IMG/VR virus record: IMGVR_UViG_3300031576_000555
Coordinates: 1 to 48,004 of that record
Reading direction: 5' to 3' (one strand)
From: a virus
DNA: 48,004 nucleotides
The notes beneath the pieces were generated by a model. That model had not been told where the DNA came from. It was given only the letters and a program-made list of their open reading frames with translations, and made no database searches. Below, piece by piece: positions 7,603-15,455 of the stretch; positions within the stretch are counted from its first letter, which is position 1, and the number at the start of each line of letters is the position of its first letter. The position numbers and the translations under genes were made by a program.

Positions 7603-8436
7603 ATGCCGCCAGAAGGTGATGCAACGAACGCCGGTTCCACTTCGGGTGGTTCTGGCGATTCGGCGGGACAGGGGGGAACTGGAGGTTCTTCGCCTCCGAA
7701 AGGTCCGCCCCGTGTGTTCGTCGATGGCCGTTGGATGACGGCAGAGGAAGTGGCGTCTACGGTAGCACAGGCGAACCAAGAGAAGGCCGAACTGAGAGGG
7801 AGACTGTCCGTGCTCGAACAGCAACGCAGCCCTGTCGCTTCGCCTTCGCTTCCTGACTGGGCAATGGATGCGCTCGACAAGGGCGTGCCCGAGGCTGTGG
7901 TCAGGAGTCTCGTTGCGGCACAAGCTGCTGGTTCGCTCCCTTCTGTTGATGTCCGGGATGTGGTTCGTGACGAACTCACCTCGATTACGAGGCAGGCCCG
8001 ACAGGCGATGTCGGCTGCTGACAGGGCTCGGGCCGAGTACGTTGCCGACCATCCCGACTTCAACGAGGCCGAGATGAACCAAGTCCTCACGTCAGATCCC
8101 GTGGTGAAGGATGGTTATGACACGTTCTATCAAGGCGGCAAGTTTTACCAGGCGTACGACTACGCTTGGAACTCTCGCCTTTCGAAGGGACGGGCTGTGA
8201 ATCGTCAAGGACGCTCAGCGGCGGATGTTCCACCGTCGCGTCGACTCGTGCAGACACGTGAGGGAATCGAGGGCGAGCCTGGAGAGGCTCCGTCTCGTCC
8301 GAAGATTCCTGCCGACGTGCTCGAGGCGGCTGCGATCGGTGGAGAAGACGCCGTCACCGCGTACATGCGGCATCGCCGTAAGGGCACCGCGCTCGACCTT
8401 GATTCGGAGCCCCCTCAAGGTTGGCGAGGCCGCTAA
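7603..8436 (+). CDS. Putative scaffolding protein
   Basis: A 277-residue protein immediately upstream of the capsid gene. It has a Gly/Ser/Pro-rich disordered N-terminus (1-35), a coiled-coil-like segment (about 47-70), a long helical middle (VRDVVRDELTSITRQARQAM) and a conserved-looking ADHPDFNEAEM segment (about 150). The C-terminal 40 residues are basic, as in scaffolds that contact the capsid protein. Scaffolds guide capsid assembly and then exit or are degraded. The call rests on position, composition and predicted helicity, because scaffold sequences are poorly conserved. Confidence 0.65.
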   Translation: MPPEGDATNAGSTSGGSGDSAGQGGTGGSSPPKGPPRVFVDGRWMTAEEVASTVAQANQEKAELRGRLSVLEQQRSPVASPSLPDWAMDALDKGVPEAVVRSLVAAQAAGSLPSVDVRDVVRDELTSITRQARQAMSAADRARAEYVADHPDFNEAEMNQVLTSDPVVKDGYDTFYQGGKFYQAYDYAWNSRLSKGRAVNRQGRSAADVPPSRRLVQTREGIEGEPGEAPSRPKIPADVLEAAAIGGEDAVTAYMRHRRKGTALDLDSEPPQGWRGR

Positions 8437-8463
8437 GCCAAGAGTGGTACGGGGAAGGGAAGG

Positions 8464-8488
8464 ACCTCCTACTACTCCTCTTGGAGGT
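8464..8488 (+). promoter_or_regulatory. Hairpin that can hide the capsid ribosome site
   Basis: ACCTCC at 8464-8469 is the exact complement of GGAGGT at 8483-8488, which is the ribosome site of the capsid gene (GTG 8496). The 13-base loop is CT-rich, and TTTTT follows the stem (8488-8492). The structure could sequester the ribosome site, act as a weak attenuator, or be opened by ribosomes leaving the scaffold gene. It is short (6 bp plus flanking wobble pairs). Confidence 0.45.
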
Positions 8489-8495
8489 TTTTCCT

Positions 8496-9674
8496 GTGGG
8501 TATTCTCACCACGAGCGGCCTCAAAGCCGGCACACGCGACGTGTGGGCCGAGGATGTGGCCGATGTCATTGCGGATGTCTCGCCTGACGAGCATCCGCTC
8601 ATGAACCTGATCAACGCGATTCCAATCGACTCGCTCAAGAAGGAGTGGGTCGTCAAGCGGTTGAACGCTGTCAAGGCTGGCGCGGGCGGCTACACGTCGT
8701 CCACGCTCGGTGTCAAACAGCGTTCAGAAACGAATCCTGATCACGTGTCGGCTGATGTGAATCGGCCAGCACGGGCGGTGATCGACTCGTACGTGCAGAA
8801 CTTCTCCCAAGACATTGAAGTGAGCGACCGGACCCAAGCGATCAATCCGTTCGGTGTCAATGATGAGTTCTCGCTTCAGTCTGCCGACGGCACCAAAGAG
8901 TGCGCGAAGGAGATGGAGGCGTGGACGCTGCTCGATGTGCTTACGACCGTGGACAACTCGTCCGCGCTCGGAACCGCGACTGATCCTACTCGCATGAAGA
9001 CCCTCATCGAGCAGATGACCGAGGCACGGGCTGCGACTGAACTCAACTTCCTGCCGAACTTCTTCTCTGCGAACCCGATTGGGACCCGTCTCGAGACGGC
9101 TGGTGCGGCGAAAATTTCGTCGGGAGCTGAGTGGGATGCGGCTGGGTTGACGGCGCTCGCTCCATTGTCCGAGCCGATGGTGACCAAGTCTCAGGAACTG
9201 ATGCAAGGTAGTCGGGACACGGGAGGTACGAACCCCGACATCCTGATGTTGCCGCCTGCCAACTATGGGCAAGCGGGACCATTGGGAAGCGTGACCTCCG
9301 GTTCGTATGGGGCGATCCAGTTCAACATCGACTCGCGCCTCAAGCGGCTCATTCGCATCACTCGGTTCATCGACTCGCAGTATGGACCGTTGGCAGTGAT
9401 GAACAACCGTTGGCTGCAACAGGCGAACAACGCGTCCGGTGTCACCACGTTCTCGCGTACGACTGACCCGTTCACCAAGGGCGCCAACTCGTTCATTGGG
9501 ATCGGGCTGCTCTTCGAACGCAAGTTCGTCGCGATGGGGTTCTTGATCCCGTTCACGTTCGAACGGTTGGCCCGCACCGGCACGTCACACAAGGGCGTTG
9601 TCTCCGGTGATGGCTCGATCGTGCTCAGGCACCCGTTGGCGGCAGGAGTGACCTTCGGCCTCAACAACGTGTAA
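8496..9674 (+). CDS. Major capsid protein (SU10-like HK97 fold)
   Basis: 392 residues from GTG, with GGAGG 8 bases upstream. An in-frame start at 8421 would overlap the scaffold gene and includes the ribosome site itself, so I reject it. The N-terminus (TRDVWAEDVADVIADVSPDEHPL) matches the pattern of the SU10-type/DUF5309 capsid family, where an acidic helix precedes a SP-x-E/D-x-PL/PF turn. The body contains the long spine-like region and the C-terminal beta-rich domain (RHPLAAGVTFGLNNV at the end). It forms the icosahedral shell. Position after the scaffold gene and before a strong terminator supports the call. High expression is expected. Confidence 0.82.
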   Translation: MGILTTSGLKAGTRDVWAEDVADVIADVSPDEHPLMNLINAIPIDSLKKEWVVKRLNAVKAGAGGYTSSTLGVKQRSETNPDHVSADVNRPARAVIDSYVQNFSQDIEVSDRTQAINPFGVNDEFSLQSADGTKECAKEMEAWTLLDVLTTVDNSSALGTATDPTRMKTLIEQMTEARAATELNFLPNFFSANPIGTRLETAGAAKISSGAEWDAAGLTALAPLSEPMVTKSQELMQGSRDTGGTNPDILMLPPANYGQAGPLGSVTSGSYGAIQFNIDSRLKRLIRITRFIDSQYGPLAVMNNRWLQQANNASGVTTFSRTTDPFTKGANSFIGIGLLFERKFVAMGFLIPFTFERLARTGTSHKGVVSGDGSIVLRHPLAAGVTFGLNNV

Positions 9675-9680
9675 AGGGGT

Positions 9681-9739
9681 AGAGGGGGACACCCGGGTCC
9701 TAACTTCGGCGCTCTAGGAGTTCGGGTGGGTCCCCCTCT
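9681..9739 (+). terminator. Large hairpin terminator after the capsid gene
   Basis: AGAGGGGGAC (9681-9690) pairs perfectly with GTCCCCCTCT (9730-9739). The stem continues as ACCCG (9691-9695) with CGGGT (9723-9727) across a two-G bulge, leaving about 27 bases in the loop. A pyrimidine-rich CTCTT follows rather than a pure U-run. It lies 7 bases after the capsid stop. T7 and relatives place their main terminator at the same point, so partial termination that boosts capsid mRNA over tail mRNA is likely. Confidence 0.75.
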
Positions 9740-9760
9740 CTCTTGGCGAGGTGGTGTCTG

Positions 9761-10216
9761 ATGGCGTCGATTTGTGCGCGTAAGCGGCGGGCCGCCGATG
9801 AGCCCGATCCGTGGCGTGAAATACGTGAGATGGAGCGTGGCTACGGCCAGCGTTACCAGCCGCTGGCACATCTCCGAGAGGTGCCGATTCCCGACGAGTA
9901 CGCGTTCGCAGACTGGGCGTGGAAGATGCAAGAGATCAGCCCGATCTTCAAGCAGTTCTATGACGATCAGGCAGCGTGGCAAGCGATGGGGGTGATGGAT
10001 CAGCAAGTGTACGCTGGGCTCGCGGAGTCGTATCCAGGGGCGGCTGGTTTTACTTTCGGGTGGATGCCCCAAGCTATGTTGATGGGGCTCATCGCGTTCG
10101 ATCCCGACATCATCCATGACCGGAAGCGCCTATACAAGTTCTTCCGATCTCATCCCGAGTTTCAGGCTCCTGGTGCACCGAAGGTGTCGCCGTTCGACCC
10201 GGAGTGCACTCTCTGA
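9761..10216 (+). CDS. Hypothetical head or neck protein
   Basis: A 151-residue protein starting at ATG behind GAGGTGG. It is rich in Trp, Tyr and Met, with motifs FADWAWKMQEISPIFKQFYDD and FFRSHPEFQAPG. It has no signal peptide and no membrane segment. Lying between the capsid and the adaptor, it may be a head-completion or decoration protein. Its family is not recognised. Confidence 0.6.
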   Translation: MASICARKRRAADEPDPWREIREMERGYGQRYQPLAHLREVPIPDEYAFADWAWKMQEISPIFKQFYDDQAAWQAMGVMDQQVYAGLAESYPGAAGFTFGWMPQAMLMGLIAFDPDIIHDRKRLYKFFRSHPEFQAPGAPKVSPFDPECTL

Positions 10217-10231
10217 GGGTGGTGGTTTGTC

Positions 10232-11026
10232 GTGGGGTTGTTCATCGTCCAGTCCGCGTCGACCCCAATGTCGTTGACGACATTCGGAGAGGCGAAGTCA
10301 GACGTTGCGAGCGTGGTTGCCCAAGGTTCGACTGACCCCGACGAGGTGGGGGCCGGTGACGCGATCCGGCAGGTGTTTCGCCGGTTCAATGGGAAGCGGT
10401 GGGACTATCTGACGGTGAGAGCCGACGACATCACACTGTTCGATCATCGGACCCGGACGATTGGCCAAGAGGGGTTCGAGGGGCAGTACACCCTCCCTGC
10501 GAGAGTCAGGGATTGGGTGTCGGGGAAGGTGCGGTTTCCTGCTGGCGTCGCTGGTACGATCGGTGGCACCCCGCTCGAGTGGGTCCACCGCAACGAGTGG
10601 GATCGGATGATCAAATCGGAATCCGGACAGGGTGCACGCTACATTACCGACTTCGAATACGGGACAACTGCTCGGATCGAGCTGCTTGATTGGCCGAAGG
10701 CTGCCGGGTTGCTCGAGATGCGGTACTTCCGCATGATCAACCTTCCTGTGGGTAATGACGAGCGGCTCGATGTGCCCGCCGACGGTGCACTTGAAGGTGC
10801 ATTGTTGGACCTTGCTCGTTCTAGGGTGGCGGCGTCGAAAGGCGCTCTTCAAAAGGCGTCGTATTACCATGGCCTTGGTGAGGCTATGTACAAGGAGGCT
10901 CTCGGGGCGGACCGCAAAAAGTACCTGCACGATCCCGACTGGCGCCCACGTCACGAGTGGGAATCTCACTTCCCTGTCAGGCAGAAGTTGTACGACTCGT
11001 GGGGCACCAACAAAAAGGCGCGGTGA
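10232..11026 (+). CDS. Head-tail adaptor (connector) protein
   Basis: A 264-residue protein with the layout of the phage adaptor family: a QYTLPARVRDWVSGKVRFPAG segment (loop after the first helices), then PLEWVHRNEWDRM, a YITDF...RIELLDWP strand pair, RYFRMINLP, and a C-terminal ALLDLARSRVAASKGAL helix. In T7 the matching gene (gp11) sits in the same place, after capsid. These proteins form a ring under the portal that joins it to the tail nozzle. The start is GTG with GAGGGTGG upstream. An internal ATG 36 bases later is possible. Confidence 0.68.
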   Translation: MGLFIVQSASTPMSLTTFGEAKSDVASVVAQGSTDPDEVGAGDAIRQVFRRFNGKRWDYLTVRADDITLFDHRTRTIGQEGFEGQYTLPARVRDWVSGKVRFPAGVAGTIGGTPLEWVHRNEWDRMIKSESGQGARYITDFEYGTTARIELLDWPKAAGLLEMRYFRMINLPVGNDERLDVPADGALEGALLDLARSRVAASKGALQKASYYHGLGEAMYKEALGADRKKYLHDPDWRPRHEWESHFPVRQKLYDSWGTNKKAR

Positions 11027-11029
11027 GCA

Positions 11030-13072
11030 GTGCCAATCCAAATGGAATTGAGCCGGTACGATTTGACTACTCTTGGGTTGAATGCGGCTGGGACTGGTCT
11101 TGTCGCCAAGGCTGGCTCGGCGTTTCTTCGACGCAAGGGTGCGACAGTCACGGTTGCTTCGTCGATCGGTGGCGCCGGGGCTGCCACACTTACGGTCTCG
11201 GATGTAGGCACAATCTTCCCCGGTGACATAGTACAGGTGAACGGCGCTGGCGCCACCGGCACCGTCAACTTGCCCGCCTACACGAGGACCACCCTCAATA
11301 TCACATGGAGTGGCGCCGCGAGTTGGCCGGTGGGTTCTCGTCTCACGCTGGTGACACCGAACGCGGAACTGTTCGGGGATCCGTTTGGGGTGACACCAGT
11401 GAGCCAACCAGTAGCGTTTGGGTCCGCGAGCGGATTGCTGAGTGTGTATTCGCGCATTCCTGAGATGGACATCTTACGCACGGTCGACGCGGTGCTTGAT
11501 GTGATCCCTGATCAGGCTGGGCTCGGGGGGCGGCATGATATTTCGCCGCTCGATTGGGATGCCGAGTTCGATGGGGTCACCAATGATGCGGTGGCGTTCA
11601 ACAACGCGTTCACGGTGGCACAGGTGCGGGGGGTGGCGGTTTTGCAGTTGCCGCCCGGAACGGCGATTCTCGGGTCGTCGATTGCTCTCAATTCGATCGC
11701 CGGGTTGATCGTTCGTGGTGCTGGAAAAGGCGTCACCAAGCTGCTGTTCTCGACCGCCGCTAGCCAATGGAACATCTCCAACTGCACCGATGTCGTGTTC
11801 GAGAACTTGACGATCGGGCGGACGGTTGCAGGATCCAACGTGCTGACGACTGTCGCGGGGGCTTCACTTCGGATTGGGTTCAGGAGTGTCCATTTCACCA
11901 AGGGTCTGTTGCTGTGTATTGACTCTGGCACCGACACGTTTTTCGAAAACTGTTCTGCGGACGGGGACTCGTGGAACGGTGGGTTCTTGTTCCTTGGGGC
12001 CAAGCGCCCGAAGATACGGGACTTCGTGGGGCGGCTCACCAACTCGTTCGCGACGCCGTTCATTGACCTTGATCAGGCAGTGACGAGCCCACGGTTCGTC
12101 GATGTCGATGTCGTGCCGTCCGACCTCGCGTCATTCTCGTTCCCGGTCGTAAGGGTACGCAACTCGGGTGGGGCTGGCGTCGATGGACCCTCGGACGTGC
12201 AGTTTATTTCGCCACATCTTGTGGCGGGCACCGTCGGTACTCCCAGGCCGTGTGTGGAGGTATTGGCTCCATCGGGGGCTGGGCGCCAGCCAGCGGGGAT
12301 CACGTTCAGGGATGCCCAGTGTGAGGACTCCGAGCGGGCGTTCAACGTAACGGGTGGACGAGGACTCTCTATTTCAGGTTTGCGCTCGGTCGGGATGACC
12401 GCCGAGGCGATCTACCTCCGTGATGGGGCTGGCATCGTGTCGCTCGACCACATCGAGTCGTCTCACATTGGGGTGGGGCTCTTAGCGCACATCCGGGTCG
12501 GTCCGACGGCGTTCGATGTGACAATCGATCATGTCGTTGGGGGGAACTTCCTTCGGGCTACCGCCGGCAACACGGCCCAGCAAGTGGTGTTGCTCGAGGA
12601 CGGCGTCGGCTCCAACATCTGGGTGGGGCCAGCGGTGCACCGATTCATCACGGCGGATTCGAATCAAGTAGTCACCAACAACAAGGTTCCTGCTTCGACG
12701 CAACGTACTGGGATTCATGTGTTCCACAACCAAGAATCGTCGTCGGTGTCACTGACCTCTGATCATGATGGGTTCGTGTTGACTGAGAGGCACTATTCTG
12801 ATGGTGACACGACGCCGACTGTCGAGGGTGTTGGCGCATTGACGTTGGCGTATGAAGCGGGTGTCTCGATCACCAACTTCGATGATGGCAAGGGCGGTCA
12901 GTTGTTGTTCGTGACCAACGTTGGGGCGAACTCGATTACGTTGGTGCAGGCGGTTGGGCTGATCGAGCACAAGTCCGGGGCCAACGTGGTGTTGGCGGTC
13001 GACCAGTCGATTGCCTACTACAAGTCCAAAAAAGGTACCAAGGGATGGCTCGAGGTCGACATGGTGCGCTGA
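11030..13072 (+). CDS. Tailspike 1: pectate-lyase-like beta-helix protein
   Basis: A 680-residue protein starting at GTG 3 bases after the adaptor stop. Residues 1-160 form an N-terminal beta-rich, Gly/Thr-rich virion-anchoring region. At about 170 comes DISPLDWDAEFDGVTNDAVAF, the classic start of the pectate-lyase-3 fold (D-x-G-A-x-GDGVTDDxxAF in the family). Repeating short strands with Asn/Gly turns follow to about 530 (LIVRGAGKGVTKLLF, VVFENLTIGRT), then a small C-terminal beta domain. Such spikes cleave or bind host surface polysaccharide. The catalytic residues cannot be assigned by eye. A second beta-helix spike is encoded at 15452. Confidence 0.8.
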   Translation: MPIQMELSRYDLTTLGLNAAGTGLVAKAGSAFLRRKGATVTVASSIGGAGAATLTVSDVGTIFPGDIVQVNGAGATGTVNLPAYTRTTLNITWSGAASWPVGSRLTLVTPNAELFGDPFGVTPVSQPVAFGSASGLLSVYSRIPEMDILRTVDAVLDVIPDQAGLGGRHDISPLDWDAEFDGVTNDAVAFNNAFTVAQVRGVAVLQLPPGTAILGSSIALNSIAGLIVRGAGKGVTKLLFSTAASQWNISNCTDVVFENLTIGRTVAGSNVLTTVAGASLRIGFRSVHFTKGLLLCIDSGTDTFFENCSADGDSWNGGFLFLGAKRPKIRDFVGRLTNSFATPFIDLDQAVTSPRFVDVDVVPSDLASFSFPVVRVRNSGGAGVDGPSDVQFISPHLVAGTVGTPRPCVEVLAPSGAGRQPAGITFRDAQCEDSERAFNVTGGRGLSISGLRSVGMTAEAIYLRDGAGIVSLDHIESSHIGVGLLAHIRVGPTAFDVTIDHVVGGNFLRATAGNTAQQVVLLEDGVGSNIWVGPAVHRFITADSNQVVTNNKVPASTQRTGIHVFHNQESSSVSLTSDHDGFVLTERHYSDGDTTPTVEGVGALTLAYEAGVSITNFDDGKGGQLLFVTNVGANSITLVQAVGLIEHKSGANVVLAVDQSIAYYKSKKGTKGWLEVDMVR

Positions 13073-13094
13073 GGAGCAGAGGGGTGGTTCCTCG

Positions 13095-15455
13095 TTGCCT
13101 GATCAGACGTTCAAGTTCGACAAGGGGCTCCAGACCCGTCGTGACGATCTCGACTCGCCACCTGGGTCGTTGGTGCTGGCGCGCAATGCGAGGTATGTGC
13201 GAGGGCGCGGAGCGGTGGCCCCTGGACGTGGACGGGCTCAAGCTGGTGGGGTGAAGGCATCGTCGGTGGCTGGGGCTGGTTCTCATTCGACAACAAAGGT
13301 GGGCAAGGTCCTTGGGTTGACGTGGGATCCGCTCACGGTGGTCGATGACACCGGGGCTTCAGAGTTGGCACAGATTCTTTACGATTCATCGTCAGCGGTG
13401 CGTACAATCGTTGCTGCTGACTCCGCGTCAGACTCGTCCCTCCTTGCAAGTGGGTCACGAGCGATGCCCGATCTTACAGTGGTGCCTACTCTCGATGCGT
13501 CATTTGACACTGCCTCTTTTGAAAATGAGTTCTTTATTGCCGGACTCGGTGTACTCAAACGGGTTGCAGCTGGTGATCTTACTTACGGGCGGTGGACACA
13601 GCCAGCAGCTGGCGGGGGTCTGCTTCGTCAGGATTTCGGCCTGGCTAAAGTCGGGCTTCGGATACTAGCACATGGGATGCCCGCTGACAGTTCTATCGGT
13701 GACTTGGCCCGACGCGAAACTCTCAACATGGAGATCACAACAAGAGTGCTTGCTGAAGGGGCGCCAGCCGGAGTGGCTCTCCAGCCCGGTGTCTATTTCT
13801 ATTGGTGGACTTGGTACAACCCGCTTGACGACATCGAGGGCCCATCTAATTTCCCGGGGCAGATTTTTACCAAAGGGCTTGAGACTGCGGTAGAGGTGGC
13901 ATATATCAGTACGACGGGCCTTAATGAGATTTGGGTCACGTGGCGTAAATCGATTATGGATGCCCAGATTCCACATCCAGGGGCACGTATTCGACTGTAC
14001 CGGTCGCTAAGGTACTCGACAAGTGCACTTGGTGCAACACCGGGCCTTTTCGGCACTGGGATCAATGTATTCACTGTTACGGTTAATGTTGACCAGTGGC
14101 CTATCGGGTACTTGGTCGGTGAGTTCTCGTTGAGTGGGACGCTTGGGATTGGCGGTGTAATTCAGGAAGTAGTTCAATACCCTCACGCGAGCACTAGCAA
14201 GTTGCAGCTGCGGCAGTTCAGTGATGGCATCAACAGATATGTGTTTCGCAACGAGAACGACTTTAACTTGACGAATGCGGACACGACGATTGCCAACTTG
14301 GGGCATGTGGCACGCACGCCATTTGAGTTTGTGTCGGTGCGAATCGGTGGGAAAATCACCCACTCGGACCGGGATGGAGAGCCTCCGAAGTCGTCAGCGT
14401 TCGAAGTCTTTGACGAGAGTGTCGTCGGAAACGATCCCGATGATCCGCGTAAGACTAGGTTCTCGTTCCCGGGCCGCCCGCACTCGTGGCCGGGGGTGTT
14501 CTTCATCAATCACGAGTCGAAGGAGAGTGACCGGGTGGTGGCGTACCGGGTCATGCGCAATCTGCTCGTGGTGTTGCTGAGGCGTGGTGTGGATCGGGTG
14601 AACTGGCTGCCGCGTCAGAGCGACTTCGACTTTTCTCGTGGCCGCGTCAGGGAGACGATCTCGTCGGATCGTGGGTGCGTGGGGGTCCATGCAGTGGACA
14701 AGTTCCTCCACCCGACCTTTGGTGAGTTGGTGGTGTTCGTGTCCGACGACGGAGTTTGGGTGACCGATGCGATCAGGCCCCAGTTGAAGGAGCTGACCAA
14801 GTGGGTCGATTGGGCGGCGCTCGTTGGTGATCCGAACGCTTGCCTACTCGTTGATGACCCAGCCAACCAACGGCTGCTCCTGGCTCACACGCAGCCGGGG
14901 GGTGAAGCGACCCCAGGCGCACTCACGGCGCTCCATTATGGAGAAGAGTTCCTCGACCAGTCGGGGTTGCCAGCGGTCATTGGGCCTGTTGAGCGTGTAA
15001 ACGGGGTTGTCTCACTGAAGCGGGTGGTTACGGCTTCTGGGCGCTTCCAGGTGGTGTCCACTGATAAGTTGGGCTCGGTGTTCTACGAGGAGGTCGGGTT
15101 TGTTGACGAGTCGACGGCCACGGTGGAGGGTGCTGCCCCGACGGCGCTGCCTATGGTGGTACGTACGGCGCAGATTTACCCCGCCGGTCCGCTTGGAGAA
15201 GTCGAAATCGGCCAGGTGGGTATCAGGGCGAGGGGGACGGGATCGTTGACGGCCCGGACACGGTCGTTCATCGGGCGCCCGGGGGCGCTTCCGAAAGTGA
15301 GGGAGGTGCCAGTCACCCCTTCGTCGGACCCGGTCTCTGTCGGCCAAGGCAACATCGCCGCGACACGGTACGAAGTCGAGTTCGAAGGAGAGGGTGACAT
15401 CGAGGTGTCTCATTTTTCAGCGATGCTTGATCCTTCCGTGGGGGAGCGTGAATGA
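13095..15455 (+). CDS. Tail nozzle-like protein (T7 gp12-type tail tube)
   Basis: 786 residues from TTG, with AGGGGTGG upstream; an in-frame start at 13011 lies inside the previous gene. It begins LPDQTFKFDKGLQTRRDDLDSPPGSL followed by LARNARYVRGRGAVAPGRG, a typical opening of nozzle proteins, where the N-terminal arm and first blade include an N-A-R-Y-V-x-G strand. The rest is beta-rich with blades such as VFVSDDGVWVTDA and RLLLAHTQP. In T7-like phages the nozzle hexamer forms the distal tail and binds adaptor and fibres. Order (adaptor, spike, nozzle, spike) supports this. Sequence similarity to gp12 itself is not obvious. Confidence 0.6.
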   Translation: MPDQTFKFDKGLQTRRDDLDSPPGSLVLARNARYVRGRGAVAPGRGRAQAGGVKASSVAGAGSHSTTKVGKVLGLTWDPLTVVDDTGASELAQILYDSSSAVRTIVAADSASDSSLLASGSRAMPDLTVVPTLDASFDTASFENEFFIAGLGVLKRVAAGDLTYGRWTQPAAGGGLLRQDFGLAKVGLRILAHGMPADSSIGDLARRETLNMEITTRVLAEGAPAGVALQPGVYFYWWTWYNPLDDIEGPSNFPGQIFTKGLETAVEVAYISTTGLNEIWVTWRKSIMDAQIPHPGARIRLYRSLRYSTSALGATPGLFGTGINVFTVTVNVDQWPIGYLVGEFSLSGTLGIGGVIQEVVQYPHASTSKLQLRQFSDGINRYVFRNENDFNLTNADTTIANLGHVARTPFEFVSVRIGGKITHSDRDGEPPKSSAFEVFDESVVGNDPDDPRKTRFSFPGRPHSWPGVFFINHESKESDRVVAYRVMRNLLVVLLRRGVDRVNWLPRQSDFDFSRGRVRETISSDRGCVGVHAVDKFLHPTFGELVVFVSDDGVWVTDAIRPQLKELTKWVDWAALVGDPNACLLVDDPANQRLLLAHTQPGGEATPGALTALHYGEEFLDQSGLPAVIGPVERVNGVVSLKRVVTASGRFQVVSTDKLGSVFYEEVGFVDESTATVEGAAPTALPMVVRTAQIYPAGPLGEVEIGQVGIRARGTGSLTARTRSFIGRPGALPKVREVPVTPSSDPVSVGQGNIAATRYEVEFEGEGDIEVSHFSAMLDPSVGERE

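Noticed and set aside
7230-8090. Long antisense frame opposite the scaffold region
   Set aside because: It is Ser/Arg/Pro-rich, lacks a ribosome site and lies opposite well-supported rightward genes. It is a codon-bias shadow, as are similar frames opposite the capsid, tail and ejection genes.
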